Source: Saccharothrix australiensis (lineage in GTDB: Bacteria; Actinomycetota; Actinomycetes; Mycobacteriales; Pseudonocardiaceae). Taken from it: a stretch of DNA of 64,000 nt. Shown in pieces: positions 44,313 to 52,162 of the stretch. The notes under the pieces were generated by a model. The model had not been told where the DNA came from, ran no database searches, and worked only from the letters and a program-made list of their open reading frames with translations. The DNA lies in assembly GCF_003634935.1 (NCBI RefSeq), contig NZ_RBXO01000001.1, forward strand, positions 2,753,501 through 2,817,500, given 5' to 3'. A program made the position numbers and the translations under genes. Within the stretch, counting starts at the first letter, position 1, and every line of letters begins with the position of its first letter.

Positions 44313-44557
44313 CCGCTGAGCAGTACCTGGCCGCCCGCCTGCGCCGGGCGTTGGCCGAGGACCCGCGGACCACCGAGCTGGGCGTGCGGGTGACCGTGCG
44401 CGGGGACAACGTCCTGCTGTCCGGTGACGTGGCGTGCGCGGAGCGCCGGGAGGAGTTGGAGGCGGTGATCCACGACGTCGCGCCGGAGCTGACCGTGCTG
44501 GACGACGTGAAGGTGGTGCCGGTCGGCGAGCCCGAGGGCAGGGAGGAGTTGCGATGA
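44309..44557 (+). CDS. BON-domain protein
   Basis: An 82-residue protein that is little more than one BON domain: LRRALAEDPRTTELGVRVTV, DNVLLSGDVACAERREELE and VLDDVKVV. BON domains bind phospholipid or occur in osmotic-shock proteins. No signal peptide is seen, so it is probably cytoplasmic or membrane-associated from inside. It overlaps both neighbours by four bases. Confidence 0.82.
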   Translation: MTAEQYLAARLRRALAEDPRTTELGVRVTVRGDNVLLSGDVACAERREELEAVIHDVAPELTVLDDVKVVPVGEPEGREELR

Positions 44558-45303
44558 TCCGCGTCGCCGCGGTCGGGGACGTGCACCTCGGCGAGGACGC
44601 GCACGGGCGGTTGCGCCCCGCGTTGGAGAAGGTCGGGGAGCACGCCGACGTGCTGCTGCTGGCCGGTGACCTGACCCGGCACGGCACCGTCGCCGAGGCG
44701 CGGGTGGTGGCCGACGAGTTCGGCGGCCTGCCGGTGCCGGTGATCGCCGTGCTGGGCAACCACGACCACCACGACGACCGACCCGACGAGGTCACCCGCG
44801 TGCTCGAAGACGCGGGGATCACGGTGCTGGAGGGCACGACCGCCCGAGTGGACGTCGACGGCCACACGCTGGGCGTCGCGGGCGTGAAGGGGTTCGGCGG
44901 CGGGTTCGCCGGCAAGTGCGGCAGCGCGTTCGGCGAGCGGGAGATGAAGGCGTTCATCCACCACACGATGGGCATCGCCGAGAGTTTGGAGAACGCGCTG
45001 CGCGGCCTGGACACGGACGTGAAGGTCGCGCTCACCCACTACGCGCCGGTACCGGACACATTGCGCGGCGAGCCGCCGGAGATCTACCCGTTCCTCGGCT
45101 CGTACCTGCTGGGCGAGGCGATCGACGCGACCGGCACCGACCTCGCCGTGCACGGGCACGCGCACTTCGGCGTGGAGCAGGGCATGACGCCCGGCGGCGT
45201 GCGGGTGCGCAACGTCGCGCAGCCGATCATCCGCACGGCGTTCACGGTGTACTGCGTGGAGCCGACCGAGGTGGCGCCGGCCGTGGAGGTGGTGGGGCGA
45301 TGA
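44554..45303 (+). CDS. Calcineurin-like metallophosphoesterase
   Basis: A 249-residue metallophosphoesterase with all metal-binding blocks: GDVHLG (Asp9, His11), LLAGDLTRHG (Asp39), LGNHDHHDD (Asn69, His70), LTHYAPV and GHAHFG. It hydrolyses phosphoesters, perhaps cyclic nucleotides or phospholipids. ATG at 44554 overlaps the BON gene stop. Its place behind a nucleotidyltransferase suggests opposing making/breaking activities, which is inference. Confidence 0.9.
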   Translation: MIRVAAVGDVHLGEDAHGRLRPALEKVGEHADVLLLAGDLTRHGTVAEARVVADEFGGLPVPVIAVLGNHDHHDDRPDEVTRVLEDAGITVLEGTTARVDVDGHTLGVAGVKGFGGGFAGKCGSAFGEREMKAFIHHTMGIAESLENALRGLDTDVKVALTHYAPVPDTLRGEPPEIYPFLGSYLLGEAIDATGTDLAVHGHAHFGVEQGMTPGGVRVRNVAQPIIRTAFTVYCVEPTEVAPAVEVVGR

Positions 45304-45812
45304 GCGGGATCGAAACCGAGGGCCCGTCGGTGGTGTGGGCGGGTCCGTCCGACGCGCCGGTGGTGCTCGTCCTGGACCCGGCGGGCGCGGCACCGCACGG
45401 CGAGCTGCCCGCGACGTGGCGGCCGCTGACCGAGCACCTGAGGGTGGCGTGGTGCCGCCTGCCGGTGGCCGACGATTCGCTGCGCGAGGCCGAGGCGGTG
45501 CTGGCGGACCTGCGGGGCCGCGACGTGCACGTGGTGGCGGGGGCGGCGGCCGGGTCGGGCGTCGGCGACTTGGCGAACCGGCACCGCGACCAGGTGCGTT
45601 CTGTTCAGACTTTCGCCGCGCCGCTGCCGTTGGGGCACCCGGACGTCGTGCTGGCGGTGCTGGAGAAGCTGCTGGCGCAGGACGTGGTGTCCGACGACGC
45701 CGGCTTGGACATCACCAGAGGTACCCCGTCCGGGGGATCTCTGCTGGGTGACGCGGCCACCGCGTTGTGGCAGTCGGTGTACCAGGTGGCGGAGCGCCTG
45801 AAGCGCGGCTGA
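45300..45812 (+). CDS. Alpha/beta-hydrolase-like protein, probably inactive
   Basis: A 170-residue protein: WAGPSDAPVVLVLDPAGAAP, TWRPLTEHLRVAWCRLP and VHVVAGAAAGSGVGDLANRH. These follow the first half of an alpha/beta-hydrolase, including an oxyanion-like loop and a GAAAGSG turn where the nucleophile Ser would be Ala. The C-terminal half is short and lacks a clear His. It may be a degenerate hydrolase with a binding role. Last gene of the operon, followed by a terminator. Confidence 0.55.
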   Translation: MSGIETEGPSVVWAGPSDAPVVLVLDPAGAAPHGELPATWRPLTEHLRVAWCRLPVADDSLREAEAVLADLRGRDVHVVAGAAAGSGVGDLANRHRDQVRSVQTFAAPLPLGHPDVVLAVLEKLLAQDVVSDDAGLDITRGTPSGGSLLGDAATALWQSVYQVAERLKRG

Positions 45813-45831
45813 GCAACTTTTCTTGAACCGG

Positions 45832-45857
45832 TGGCCCGAGGCACCCACCTCGGGCCA
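45832..45857. terminator. Hairpin between the operon and CRISPR array 1
   Basis: TGGCCCGAGG at 45832-45841 pairs with CCTCGGGCCA at 45848-45857 around a 6-nt loop. It separates the plus-strand operon from CRISPR array 1, which is transcribed toward it on the minus strand. Confidence 0.8.
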
Positions 45858-45866
45858 CAGCTGTCG

Positions 45867-46809
45867 AGGCCACCCCGCTCGCGCGCGGAAGACTCGGCCG
45901 CGTGTGAAAGACGCTCTCCCACCCAGGGTCACCCCCGCTCGTGCGGGGAAGACGTGACGGGCGGGTGGTCGGTCATCGGTGTGAGCGGACCACCCCCGCT
46001 CGCGCGGGGAAGACACCTCGGCGCGCACGAGCAGCACCTCACCCAACGGACCACCCCCGCTCGCGCGGGGAAGACGCGCGAGCAGGCCCGGAACCCGCAG
46101 GTCGGTGAGGACCACCCCCGCTCGCGCGGGGAAGACGGGATGAGCAGGTCATACACCGTCGGCCGCTTGGGACCACCCCCGCTCGCGCGGGGAAGACGGC
46201 GCGCCGAGCGGGCGGCATGTTGAGGTCCGCGGACCACCCCCGCTCGCGCGGGGAAGACCACGTGCTGCTGATCGAGCGCGGGCACGCCCCGGGACCACCC
46301 CCGCTCGCGCGGGGAAGACCCTGTGGATCAGGATGACGATGTCCGCGTCCTGGGACCACCCCCCGCTCGCGCGGGGAAGACGTAGGGCGCGAGCTTCTGC
46401 TTCCACGTCTGCGAGGACCACCCCCGCTCGCGCGGGGAAGACCGGATCGGATCGTGTTCGTCCCGGAACGCGATCGGACCACCCCCGCTCGCGCGGGGAA
46501 GACCCCGCCAGGAGGGCCACGTCGACGTGGGTGATCGGACCACCCCCGCTCGCGCGGGGAAGACAGGTCGGCCAGCTCCTGGTTGCCCAGCTCGGGAGGA
46601 CCACCCCCGCTCGCGCGGGGAAGACCCGTTGGGGATCATGAGCGTAACCAACGTTCCAGGACCACCCCCGCTCGCGCGGGGAAGACCGTATGCGGATTCG
46701 GCCCGTGGTACCTCACCCACGGACCACCCCCGCTCGCGCGGGGAAGACTCGTGGACGGTCAACGTGGAGGGCTTCGACGGCGGACCACCCCCGCTCGCGC
46801 GGGGAAGAC
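45867..46809 (-). CRISPR. CRISPR array 1 (type I-E-like), 16 repeats
   Basis: Sixteen 28-bp repeats start at 45867, 45926, 45987, 46048, 46109, 46170, 46231, 46292, 46353, 46415, 46476, 46537, 46598, 46659, 46721 and 46782, with spacers of 32-34 bp. In transcript orientation the repeat is GTCTTCCCCGCGCGAGCGGG followed by GGTGGTCC, a type I-E pattern with an inner C/G stem. The first two left-end copies are degenerate and the right-end copies are perfect. That, and the leader at 46810, show the array is read leftward with new spacers added at the right. Confidence 0.96.
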
Positions 46810-46925
46810 ACTTATTGACCTGCGAGTTTATCGTGTTACCCGTGGGTTTTCATTCGGTTCGTCGCAGTGTCGTAATGGTGCGGCACCACGAAGGGCGGCC
46901 GGGCGAGGTACGGCCGCCCTAAACG
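46810..46925 (-). promoter_or_regulatory. Leader of CRISPR array 1
   Basis: AT-richer sequence directly against the last repeat (CACTTATTGACCTGCGAGTT on the plus strand). It is nearly identical to leader 3 for ~65 bp, which marks the functional leader with the array promoter and integration site. It is bounded on the right by a hairpin (AGGGCGGCCG 46893-46902 with CGGCCGCCCT 46912-46921). Confidence 0.85.
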
Positions 46926-47140
46926 CGACTGACACGCAAGTGGGGCGATCCCACCCGCCGCGCGCCTCGATCCGGCGAGGTCACCGGGCGGGCGGCCGGG
47001 GTGCGGGATCACGGGGACTACCCCGCTCCGACCCCGGCCGCCGTCCGCGCTCATCGGGTCGGGTCGCCCGGCCGGGCCGCAGTCGGGCAGGTCGTAGCCC
47101 GTCTCGCTGGCCTGCGATCGAGAGCAACTGCGGCAACGGG
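46926..47140. repeat. Duplicated leader-flank and SRPBCC 3'-end fragment, copy 1
   Basis: This 215-bp stretch parallels 47888-48108 and 49853-50050. It holds a GTGGGGCGATCCCAC hairpin, a GGACTACCCCGCTCC relic of a repeat, and near 47055-47110 sequence equivalent to the last ~20 codons of the minus-strand SRPBCC gene at 49984. It then breaks off at CCTGCGATCGA into the end of array 2. There is no intact gene. Confidence 0.75.
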
Positions 47141-47761
47141 GGACCACCCGCTCGCGGGGGGAAGATTGCGCGTCCGCAGGTGACGAACTGCTCGACAGGG
47201 ACCATCCCTGCCCCCACGGGGAGAGCGACGTGCGCACGCGGAATGACGAGGACGTAGTCGGACCAACCCCGCTCGCGCAGGGAAGACATCAGCTCGGTGC
47301 ACGGCGCGACGGTGAGGTGCGGACCACCCTCCGGCACGGACCGCCCGAGCCCGCAGGGGGACGGGCTGACGGCGTCCCGCGCGGCGCGGGGAAGACTCGT
47401 GCTAGTCAACCACGCGCCATGCCTGGTGGGGGCCGTCCCCGCTCGCGCGGAGAAGACGGTTGCAGCCAGGCGATGTCGTACTCGTCGTCGGGACTATCCC
47501 CGCTCGCGCGGGGAAGACCCAACTGCGCGCAGGCCACCCGATGAGCGGCACGGACCGCCCCCGCCCGCGCGGGAAGACGAGTATTCGGCGTCGGTCAGCG
47601 ACCGCTGGCGCGGACCACCCCCGCCCGCGCGGGGAAGACCTCGGGTCGATGGACAGCTCAACCTCAGGGTGCGAACCACCCCCGCCCGCGCGGGGAAGAC
47701 AGGTTCGAGGTCGACCACGCCGAGGAGCTTGACGAACCACCCCCGCCCGCGCGGGGAAGAC
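47141..47761 (-). CRISPR. CRISPR array 2 (degenerate), 11 repeats
   Basis: Eleven repeats start at 47141, 47199, 47260, 47321, 47371, 47430, 47491, 47552, 47612, 47673 and 47734. The left half is strongly decayed (units at 47141, 47199, 47321 and 47371 have many changes and odd spacing). The right half uses a variant with CCCGCGCGGG in place of CTCGCGCGGG and GAACC for GGACC at the last two. Its leader has also diverged, so this array is probably little used for new spacers. Confidence 0.9.
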
Positions 47762-47890
47762 ACTTATTGACCTGCGAGGTTACCTCGTCGCACGGTGGTT
47801 TTCACTCGGTGCGTCGCAGTGTCGTAATGGAGCGGCAGGACGCGCTGGCACACGGCGAAGGGCGGCCGGACGTGGTCCGGCCGCCCTCAA
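47762..47890 (-). promoter_or_regulatory. Leader of CRISPR array 2 (diverged)
   Basis: It starts with the same CACTTATTGACCTGCGAG as the others but then differs (GTTACCTCGTCGCACGG against TTTATCGTGTTACCCG). The boundary hairpin is longer: AGGGCGGCCGGAC 47859-47871 pairs with 47875-47887 across GTG. Confidence 0.8.
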
Positions 47891-48108
47891 CGCGGCTGGC
47901 ACGCAAGTGGGCTGGCCCCACCCGCTGTGTGTCTCGATCCGGTGAGGTCACCGGGCGGGTGGCCGGGGGTGCGGGATCGCGGGGACCATCCCGCTCCGGC
48001 CCCGGCCGCCGGTCGCGCTCATCGGGTCGGGTCGCCCGGCCGGGCCGCCGTCGGGGAGGTCGTGGCGCGTCTCGCCGGCCTGAGATCGACAGCAACTGCG
48101 GCAACGGG
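47891..48108. repeat. Duplicated leader-flank and SRPBCC 3'-end fragment, copy 2
   Basis: It is very similar to 49856-50050 over ~190 bp, including the region equivalent to the end of the SRPBCC gene (from CTCATCGGGTCGGGTCG near 48017). It then breaks off at CCTGAGATCGACAGCAACTG into array 3. No gene is intact here. Confidence 0.75.
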
Positions 48109-49726
48109 GGACTACCCCGCTCACGCGGGGAAGACCGGCGGAGGTCGCTTAACGCGAACTCTAAGGCGGGACCACCTCCGCTCGCGCGGGGACGACTTCC
48201 AGGCCGCCAGCACCCGGTGCTGATACTCCGAACCACCCCCGCTCGCGCGGGGACGACGGCATCCGGCTTGGCGTTCTGAACCTCGAACGGGGACTCCCCC
48301 GCCCGCGCGGGGAAGACCAGGTGGCCGCCGCCCGGCGCGGCGGTGCGCTAGGGACCATCTCCGCTCGCACAGAGACGACTGATGGGCACCGACAACCTGC
48401 TCGGCGTGCTACGGACCACCCCCGCTCGCGCGGGGAAGACCGCGCTCACCGACAGCGCCGACGCGAGCCAGCCCGGACCCCCGCTCGCGCGGGGAAGACC
48501 TTCGGGGGTGGGTTCGGCCATCGCAGCGGCTCGGGACCACCCCCGCTCGCGCGGGGAAGACGGAAATGGAACCGTCCGGCGTCTCCACCCGGAAGGACCA
48601 CCCCCGCTCGCGCGGGAAGACCGGGCTACGCGCACTACCGTCTCGGCTGGCGGGGGACCACCCCCGCTCGCGTGGGGAAGACCCCCTCGGGCAGGCGGTG
48701 CTGCTGTGCCGCCTGGGGCCACCCCCGCTCGCGCGGGGAAGACGCCGGGCGGACCTGGCGCTGTGGGGCGGTTTCGCGGACCACCTCCGCTCGCGCGGGG
48801 AAGACCGGAGTGCGCGTGCAGCCGGTGCTGCGCGCCGCCGGACCACCCCCGCCCGCGCGGGGAAGACGGGGAAGACGGGGTGTTGCCGCCGGAGTTGGCG
48901 GGGCGGTACGGACCACCCCCGCTCGCGCGGGGAAGACAAGCCGTTGGTCCCGGCCGACTACGCCATCGCGGGACCACCCCCGCTCGCGCGGGGAAGACCG
49001 TCTCTGCGGCGCGGCGACATCGGTGGGGGCCGGACCACCCCCGCTCGCGCGGGGAAGACCCGGGTGGGAGTGGTGCTACGCGCCGGGTGTCGGACCACCC
49101 CCGCTCGCGCGGGGAAGACTACCGCACGACCGGCCGGAACGGCTCCGTGACGGGACTACCCCCGCTCGCGCGGGGAAGACCTGTACGTCCTGCCCGCCGT
49201 GGTGTTGTGAAAAGGACCACCCCCGCTCGCGCGGGGAAGACTGCTCGACTGCTACAAGCGCGGAAATCGGATCCGGACCACCCCCGCTCGCGCGGGGAAG
49301 ACATCCCCGCCGGCCGGTCCGGGCACGCCCACCGCGGACCACCCCCGCTCGCGCGGGGAAGACCGCGCGTGATTTCGGCGCATCCCGCGCGGAGGACCAC
49401 CCCCGCTCGCGCGGGGAAGACTGGCTGGTCGACCGACTCCGCAGGCTCGGCCAGGGACCACCCCCGCTCGCGCGGGGAAGACGCCGCGTTCGCCGACCTC
49501 GACCGCCACGCCCGCGGACCACCCCCGCTCGCGCGGGGAAGACACGATCGCCGCCCTGCGCGCCGAGCTGGCCCGCGGACCACCCCCGCTCGCGCGGGGA
49601 AGACGCGAACGGGCACCATGCCATCGCGCGCTCCTCCGGACCACCCCCGCTCGCGCGGGGAAGACCCGTGTCCAACCTCCGCAAAGAGTCTGCGCAGGGG
49701 ACCACCCCCGCTCGCGCGGGGAAGAC
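48109..49726 (-). CRISPR. CRISPR array 3 (type I-E-like), 27 repeats
   Basis: Twenty-seven repeats start at 48109, 48169, 48230, 48291, 48352, 48413, 48475, 48534, 48595, 48655, 48716, 48778, 48840, 48910, 48971, 49032, 49092, 49153, 49214, 49275, 49336, 49394, 49455, 49516, 49577, 49638 and 49699. The left end has variants (GGACGAC, AGAGACGAC, a 3-bp deletion at 48475). From 48910 rightward most are perfect. Spacers are mostly 32-33 bp. One, at 48868-48909, is 42 bp and begins with a second GGGAAGAC. It is read leftward from the leader at 49727. Confidence 0.96.
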
Positions 49727-49855
49727 ACTTATTGACCTGCGAGTTTATCGTGTTACCCGTGGGTTTTCATTCGGTTCACGGCAGTCTCGTAAAGCTGCGG
49801 CACGGTGTACCAGAACACGGCGAAGGGCGGCCGGACGTGGTCCGGCCGCCCTCAA
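49727..49855 (-). promoter_or_regulatory. Leader of CRISPR array 3
   Basis: It is nearly identical to leader 1 for the first ~65 bp next to the repeat. The hairpin AGGGCGGCCGGAC (49824-49836) pairs with 49840-49852 across GTG. Beyond it lies the end of the SRPBCC gene at 49984, which reads in the same direction as the array. Confidence 0.85.
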
Positions 49856-49983
49856 CGCGGCTGGCACGCAAGTGGGCTGGCCCCACCCGCTGTGTGTCTC
49901 GATCCGGTGAGGTCACCGGGCGGGTGGCCGGGGGTGCGGGATCGCGGGGACCATCCCGCTCCGGCCCCGGCCGCCGGTCGCGC

Positions 49984-50502
49984 TCATCGGATCGGGTCGC
50001 CAGGCCGGCCGCCGTCGGGCAGGTCGTGGCGCGTCTCGCCGGCCTGCGGCGGGCGGCTCACGTCGCCCCTCCAGCCGCCGGTCTCGCTGCCGCGCTGCTC
50101 GATGAACTTCTTGAACCGGTCCAGGTCGCCGGAGACGCGGTGCTCCACGACGCCCAGCGCCGCACCGGCCTTCTCGGTGAACGTCTGCGGGTCGAACTCC
50201 ATCTGGAGGTGCACCCGCGTCGCCCTGTCGTTCAGGCGGTGGAAGGTCACCACACCACCCTGCGGGGGACCGTCGACGGTGTGCCACGCCACCCGCTCGT
50301 CCGGGTGCTGCTCGGTGATCTCCGCGTCGAACTCGCGCCGCACACCGGCGATCTTGGTCACCCAGTGGGTCCTGGTGGCCGTGACCTGCGTGATGCTCTC
50401 GACGCCCTCCATGAAGCGCGGGAACGACTCGAACTGGGTCCACTGGTTGTACGCGGTGGTGACCGGAACCTCGACGTCCACGGACTTCTCGATCGTCGTC
50501 AC
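49984..50502 (-). CDS. SRPBCC-family (cyclase/dehydrase) protein
   Basis: A 172-residue SRPBCC protein: KSVDVEVPVTTAYNQWTQFE, FPRFMEGVESI, WVTKIAGVRREFDAEI and a long helix (RVSGDLDRFKKFIEQRG). A disordered Gly/Arg/Pro-rich tail of ~30 residues follows. This family (cyclase/dehydrase) is common in actinomycete stress regions. GTG start at 50502 follows GAGAGG. Fragments of its last ~20 codons recur at ~47055-47110 and ~48015-48070, so this is the source copy of the duplicated CRISPR flank. Confidence 0.85.
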   Translation of the reverse strand: MTTIEKSVDVEVPVTTAYNQWTQFESFPRFMEGVESITQVTATRTHWVTKIAGVRREFDAEITEQHPDERVAWHTVDGPPQGGVVTFHRLNDRATRVHLQMEFDPQTFTEKAGAALGVVEHRVSGDLDRFKKFIEQRGSETGGWRGDVSRPPQAGETRHDLPDGGRPGDPIR

Positions 50503-50604
50503 GGAAACAACCTCTCATCCGGTATCGCGTTCTCCCACCGGTTACCCCGTCGGGCCGCCCTTCACACATGGGTGACAGTGAGTAGCGCTTCGCCGAAATG
50601 TGTT

Positions 50605-50636
50605 TTGCGTTCCGGGTGAACGGCTAACTCTCCTCT
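50605..50636 (+). promoter_or_regulatory. Probable leaderless promoter of the heptose operon
   Basis: TAACTC at 50625-50630 ends six bases before the GTG start of the phosphatase gene, which fits a -10 box feeding a leaderless mRNA. TTGCGT at 50605-50610 is a possible but short-spaced -35. There is no Shine-Dalgarno before the GTG. Confidence 0.45.
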
Positions 50637-51152
50637 GTGGACCAGTACCCCGAGGCAGTGCTGTTCGACCGGGACGGCACGCTGATTCGCGATGTGCCGT
50701 ACAACGGTGACCCGGCAAGGGTTTCGCTCATGCCGGGTGCGTTGGAATCGGTGCGCGGGCTGCGCGCGCGGGGCGTCCGGACCGGTGTGGTGAGCAACCA
50801 GTCCGGTATCGGGCGCGGGATGTTGTCCTGGGCCGAGGTTTCGGCGGTCAACGGGCGCGTGGAGGAGCTGCTGGGTCGGTTCGACACCTGGCAGGTCTGT
50901 CCACACCATCCGGAAGAGGGTTGCGCGTGCCGCAAGCCCCGGCCGGGGCTGGTGCTCGCCGCGTGCGCGGCCCTCGACGTCGATCCGGCGCGGACGGTCG
51001 TGATCGGTGACATCGGGGCCGATGTGGACGCGGCGCACGCCGCCGGCGCGGAAGCCGTGCTGGTGCCCACGCCCCGCACGTTGCGTGAAGAGGTCGACCG
51101 CGCGCCCCGCGTGGCGCCGGACCTCGTGACCGCGCTGGCGGTGCTGCGATGA
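50637..51152 (+). CDS. gmhB: HAD-IIIA phosphatase, heptose-bisphosphate phosphatase-like
   Basis: A 171-residue HAD-IIIA hydrolase with the catalytic DRDGTL motif (LFDRDGTLI), VVSNQSGIGRG, the four-Cys/His zinc loop (CPHHPEEGCACRKPRPG) typical of GmhB, and IGDIGADVDAAHAAG. GmhB removes the 7-phosphate of D-glycero-D-manno-heptose 1,7-bisphosphate. Histidinol phosphatase is the main alternative, but the neighbours (isomerase and HldE-like) favour heptose. First gene of the operon; its TGA overlaps the next start. Confidence 0.85.
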   Translation: MDQYPEAVLFDRDGTLIRDVPYNGDPARVSLMPGALESVRGLRARGVRTGVVSNQSGIGRGMLSWAEVSAVNGRVEELLGRFDTWQVCPHHPEEGCACRKPRPGLVLAACAALDVDPARTVVIGDIGADVDAAHAAGAEAVLVPTPRTLREEVDRAPRVAPDLVTALAVLR

Positions 51153-52162
51153 CGCCCCGTTCCACCCCGCGCCGGATCCTGGTGGCGCGGTTGGACAGCG
51201 ACGGTGACGTGCTGCTGGCCGGTCCGGCGATCCGGGCCGCCGCCGCGTCCGGCGAGGTGGTGCTGCTGTGCGGGCACGCCGGCGCGCAGGCCGCCGGGTT
51301 GCTGCCGGGCGTGAGCCGCGTGGTGCGGTGGGACTGCCCGTGGATCGTGACGCCCGCGCCGCCGGTGCGCGAGCCCGACATCGACGGGATCGTGGCCCTG
51401 CTCAAGGGGGTCCGGGCGGACGTGGCGCTGATCCTCACGTCGTTCCACCAGAGCCCGCTGCCGCTGGCGCTGCTGCTGCGCCTCGCGGGCGTGCCCCGGA
51501 TCGTGGCCCGGTCCACCGACTACCCCGGCTCGCTGCTGGACGTCCGGCTGCGCGACGACCCGTCGGTGCCGGAGGCGGAACGGGCGCTCGGCGTGGCGCG
51601 GGCGGCGGGCTTCGAGCTGCCGCCGGGCGACGACGGCCGGCTTTCCGTTGTGCCGCCGCCGGAATCGCCCGTGCCCGCGCCGTACGTGGTGGTGCACCCC
51701 GGCGCGTCCGTGCCCGCGCGGGCGTGGTCGCCGGACCGCTGTGCCGAGGCGGTGCGGGCGCTGTGCGCGGCGGGCCACCGGGTCGTGGTCACCGGGGGAC
51801 CGAAGGAGACCGCGCTGACCGCGTACGTCGCGGGCGAGGACGCGGTGGACCTGGGCGGGCGCACGACGTTCGCCGAACTGGCCGGTGTGCTGGCCGCCGC
51901 GGACGCCGTGGTGGTGGGCAACACCGGACCGGCGCACCTGGCCGTCGCCGTCGGCACGCCCGTGGTGTCGCTGTTCGCGCCCGTCGTGCCCGCCGAGCGG
52001 TGGGCCCCGCACGGGCGGCACGTCCTGCTGGGCGACCAGGACGCGCCGTGCGCCGGTTCGCGGGCCCGCGAGTGCCCCGTGCCGGGGCACCCGTGCCTGG
52101 ACCGGGTCGAACCGTCCGAAGTGGTCGCCGCCGTCGCGGAATTGGTGGGAGTGCGGACGTGA
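51149..52162 (+). CDS. Glycosyltransferase family 9 (heptosyltransferase-like)
   Basis: A 337-residue GT9 protein: [20 protein letters not shown] at the start, [18 protein letters not shown] (acceptor/donor cleft), VVVTGGPKE and [20 protein letters not shown] near the end. GT9 enzymes transfer heptose from ADP-heptose in lipopolysaccharide synthesis. An actinomycete has no LPS, so the acceptor is unknown. It overlaps both neighbours by four bases. Confidence 0.88.
   Translation: MTPRSTPRRILVARLDSDGDVLLAGPAIRAAAASGEVVLLCGHAGAQAAGLLPGVSRVVRWDCPWIVTPAPPVREPDIDGIVALLKGVRADVALILTSFHQSPLPLALLLRLAGVPRIVARSTDYPGSLLDVRLRDDPSVPEAERALGVARAAGFELPPGDDGRLSVVPPPESPVPAPYVVVHPGASVPARAWSPDRCAEAVRALCAAGHRVVVTGGPKETALTAYVAGEDAVDLGGRTTFAELAGVLAAADAVVVGNTGPAHLAVAVGTPVVSLFAPVVPAERWAPHGRHVLLGDQDAPCAGSRARECPVPGHPCLDRVEPSEVVAAVAELVGVRT

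Noticed and set aside
45831-49910. Long open frames through the CRISPR arrays on both strands (for example 48321-49910 plus and 49076-49705 minus)
   Set aside because: They only translate the repeat and spacers (recurring RTTPARAGKT- or FPARAGVV-type peptides). The 28+33 bp period is near a multiple of three, which keeps frames open.
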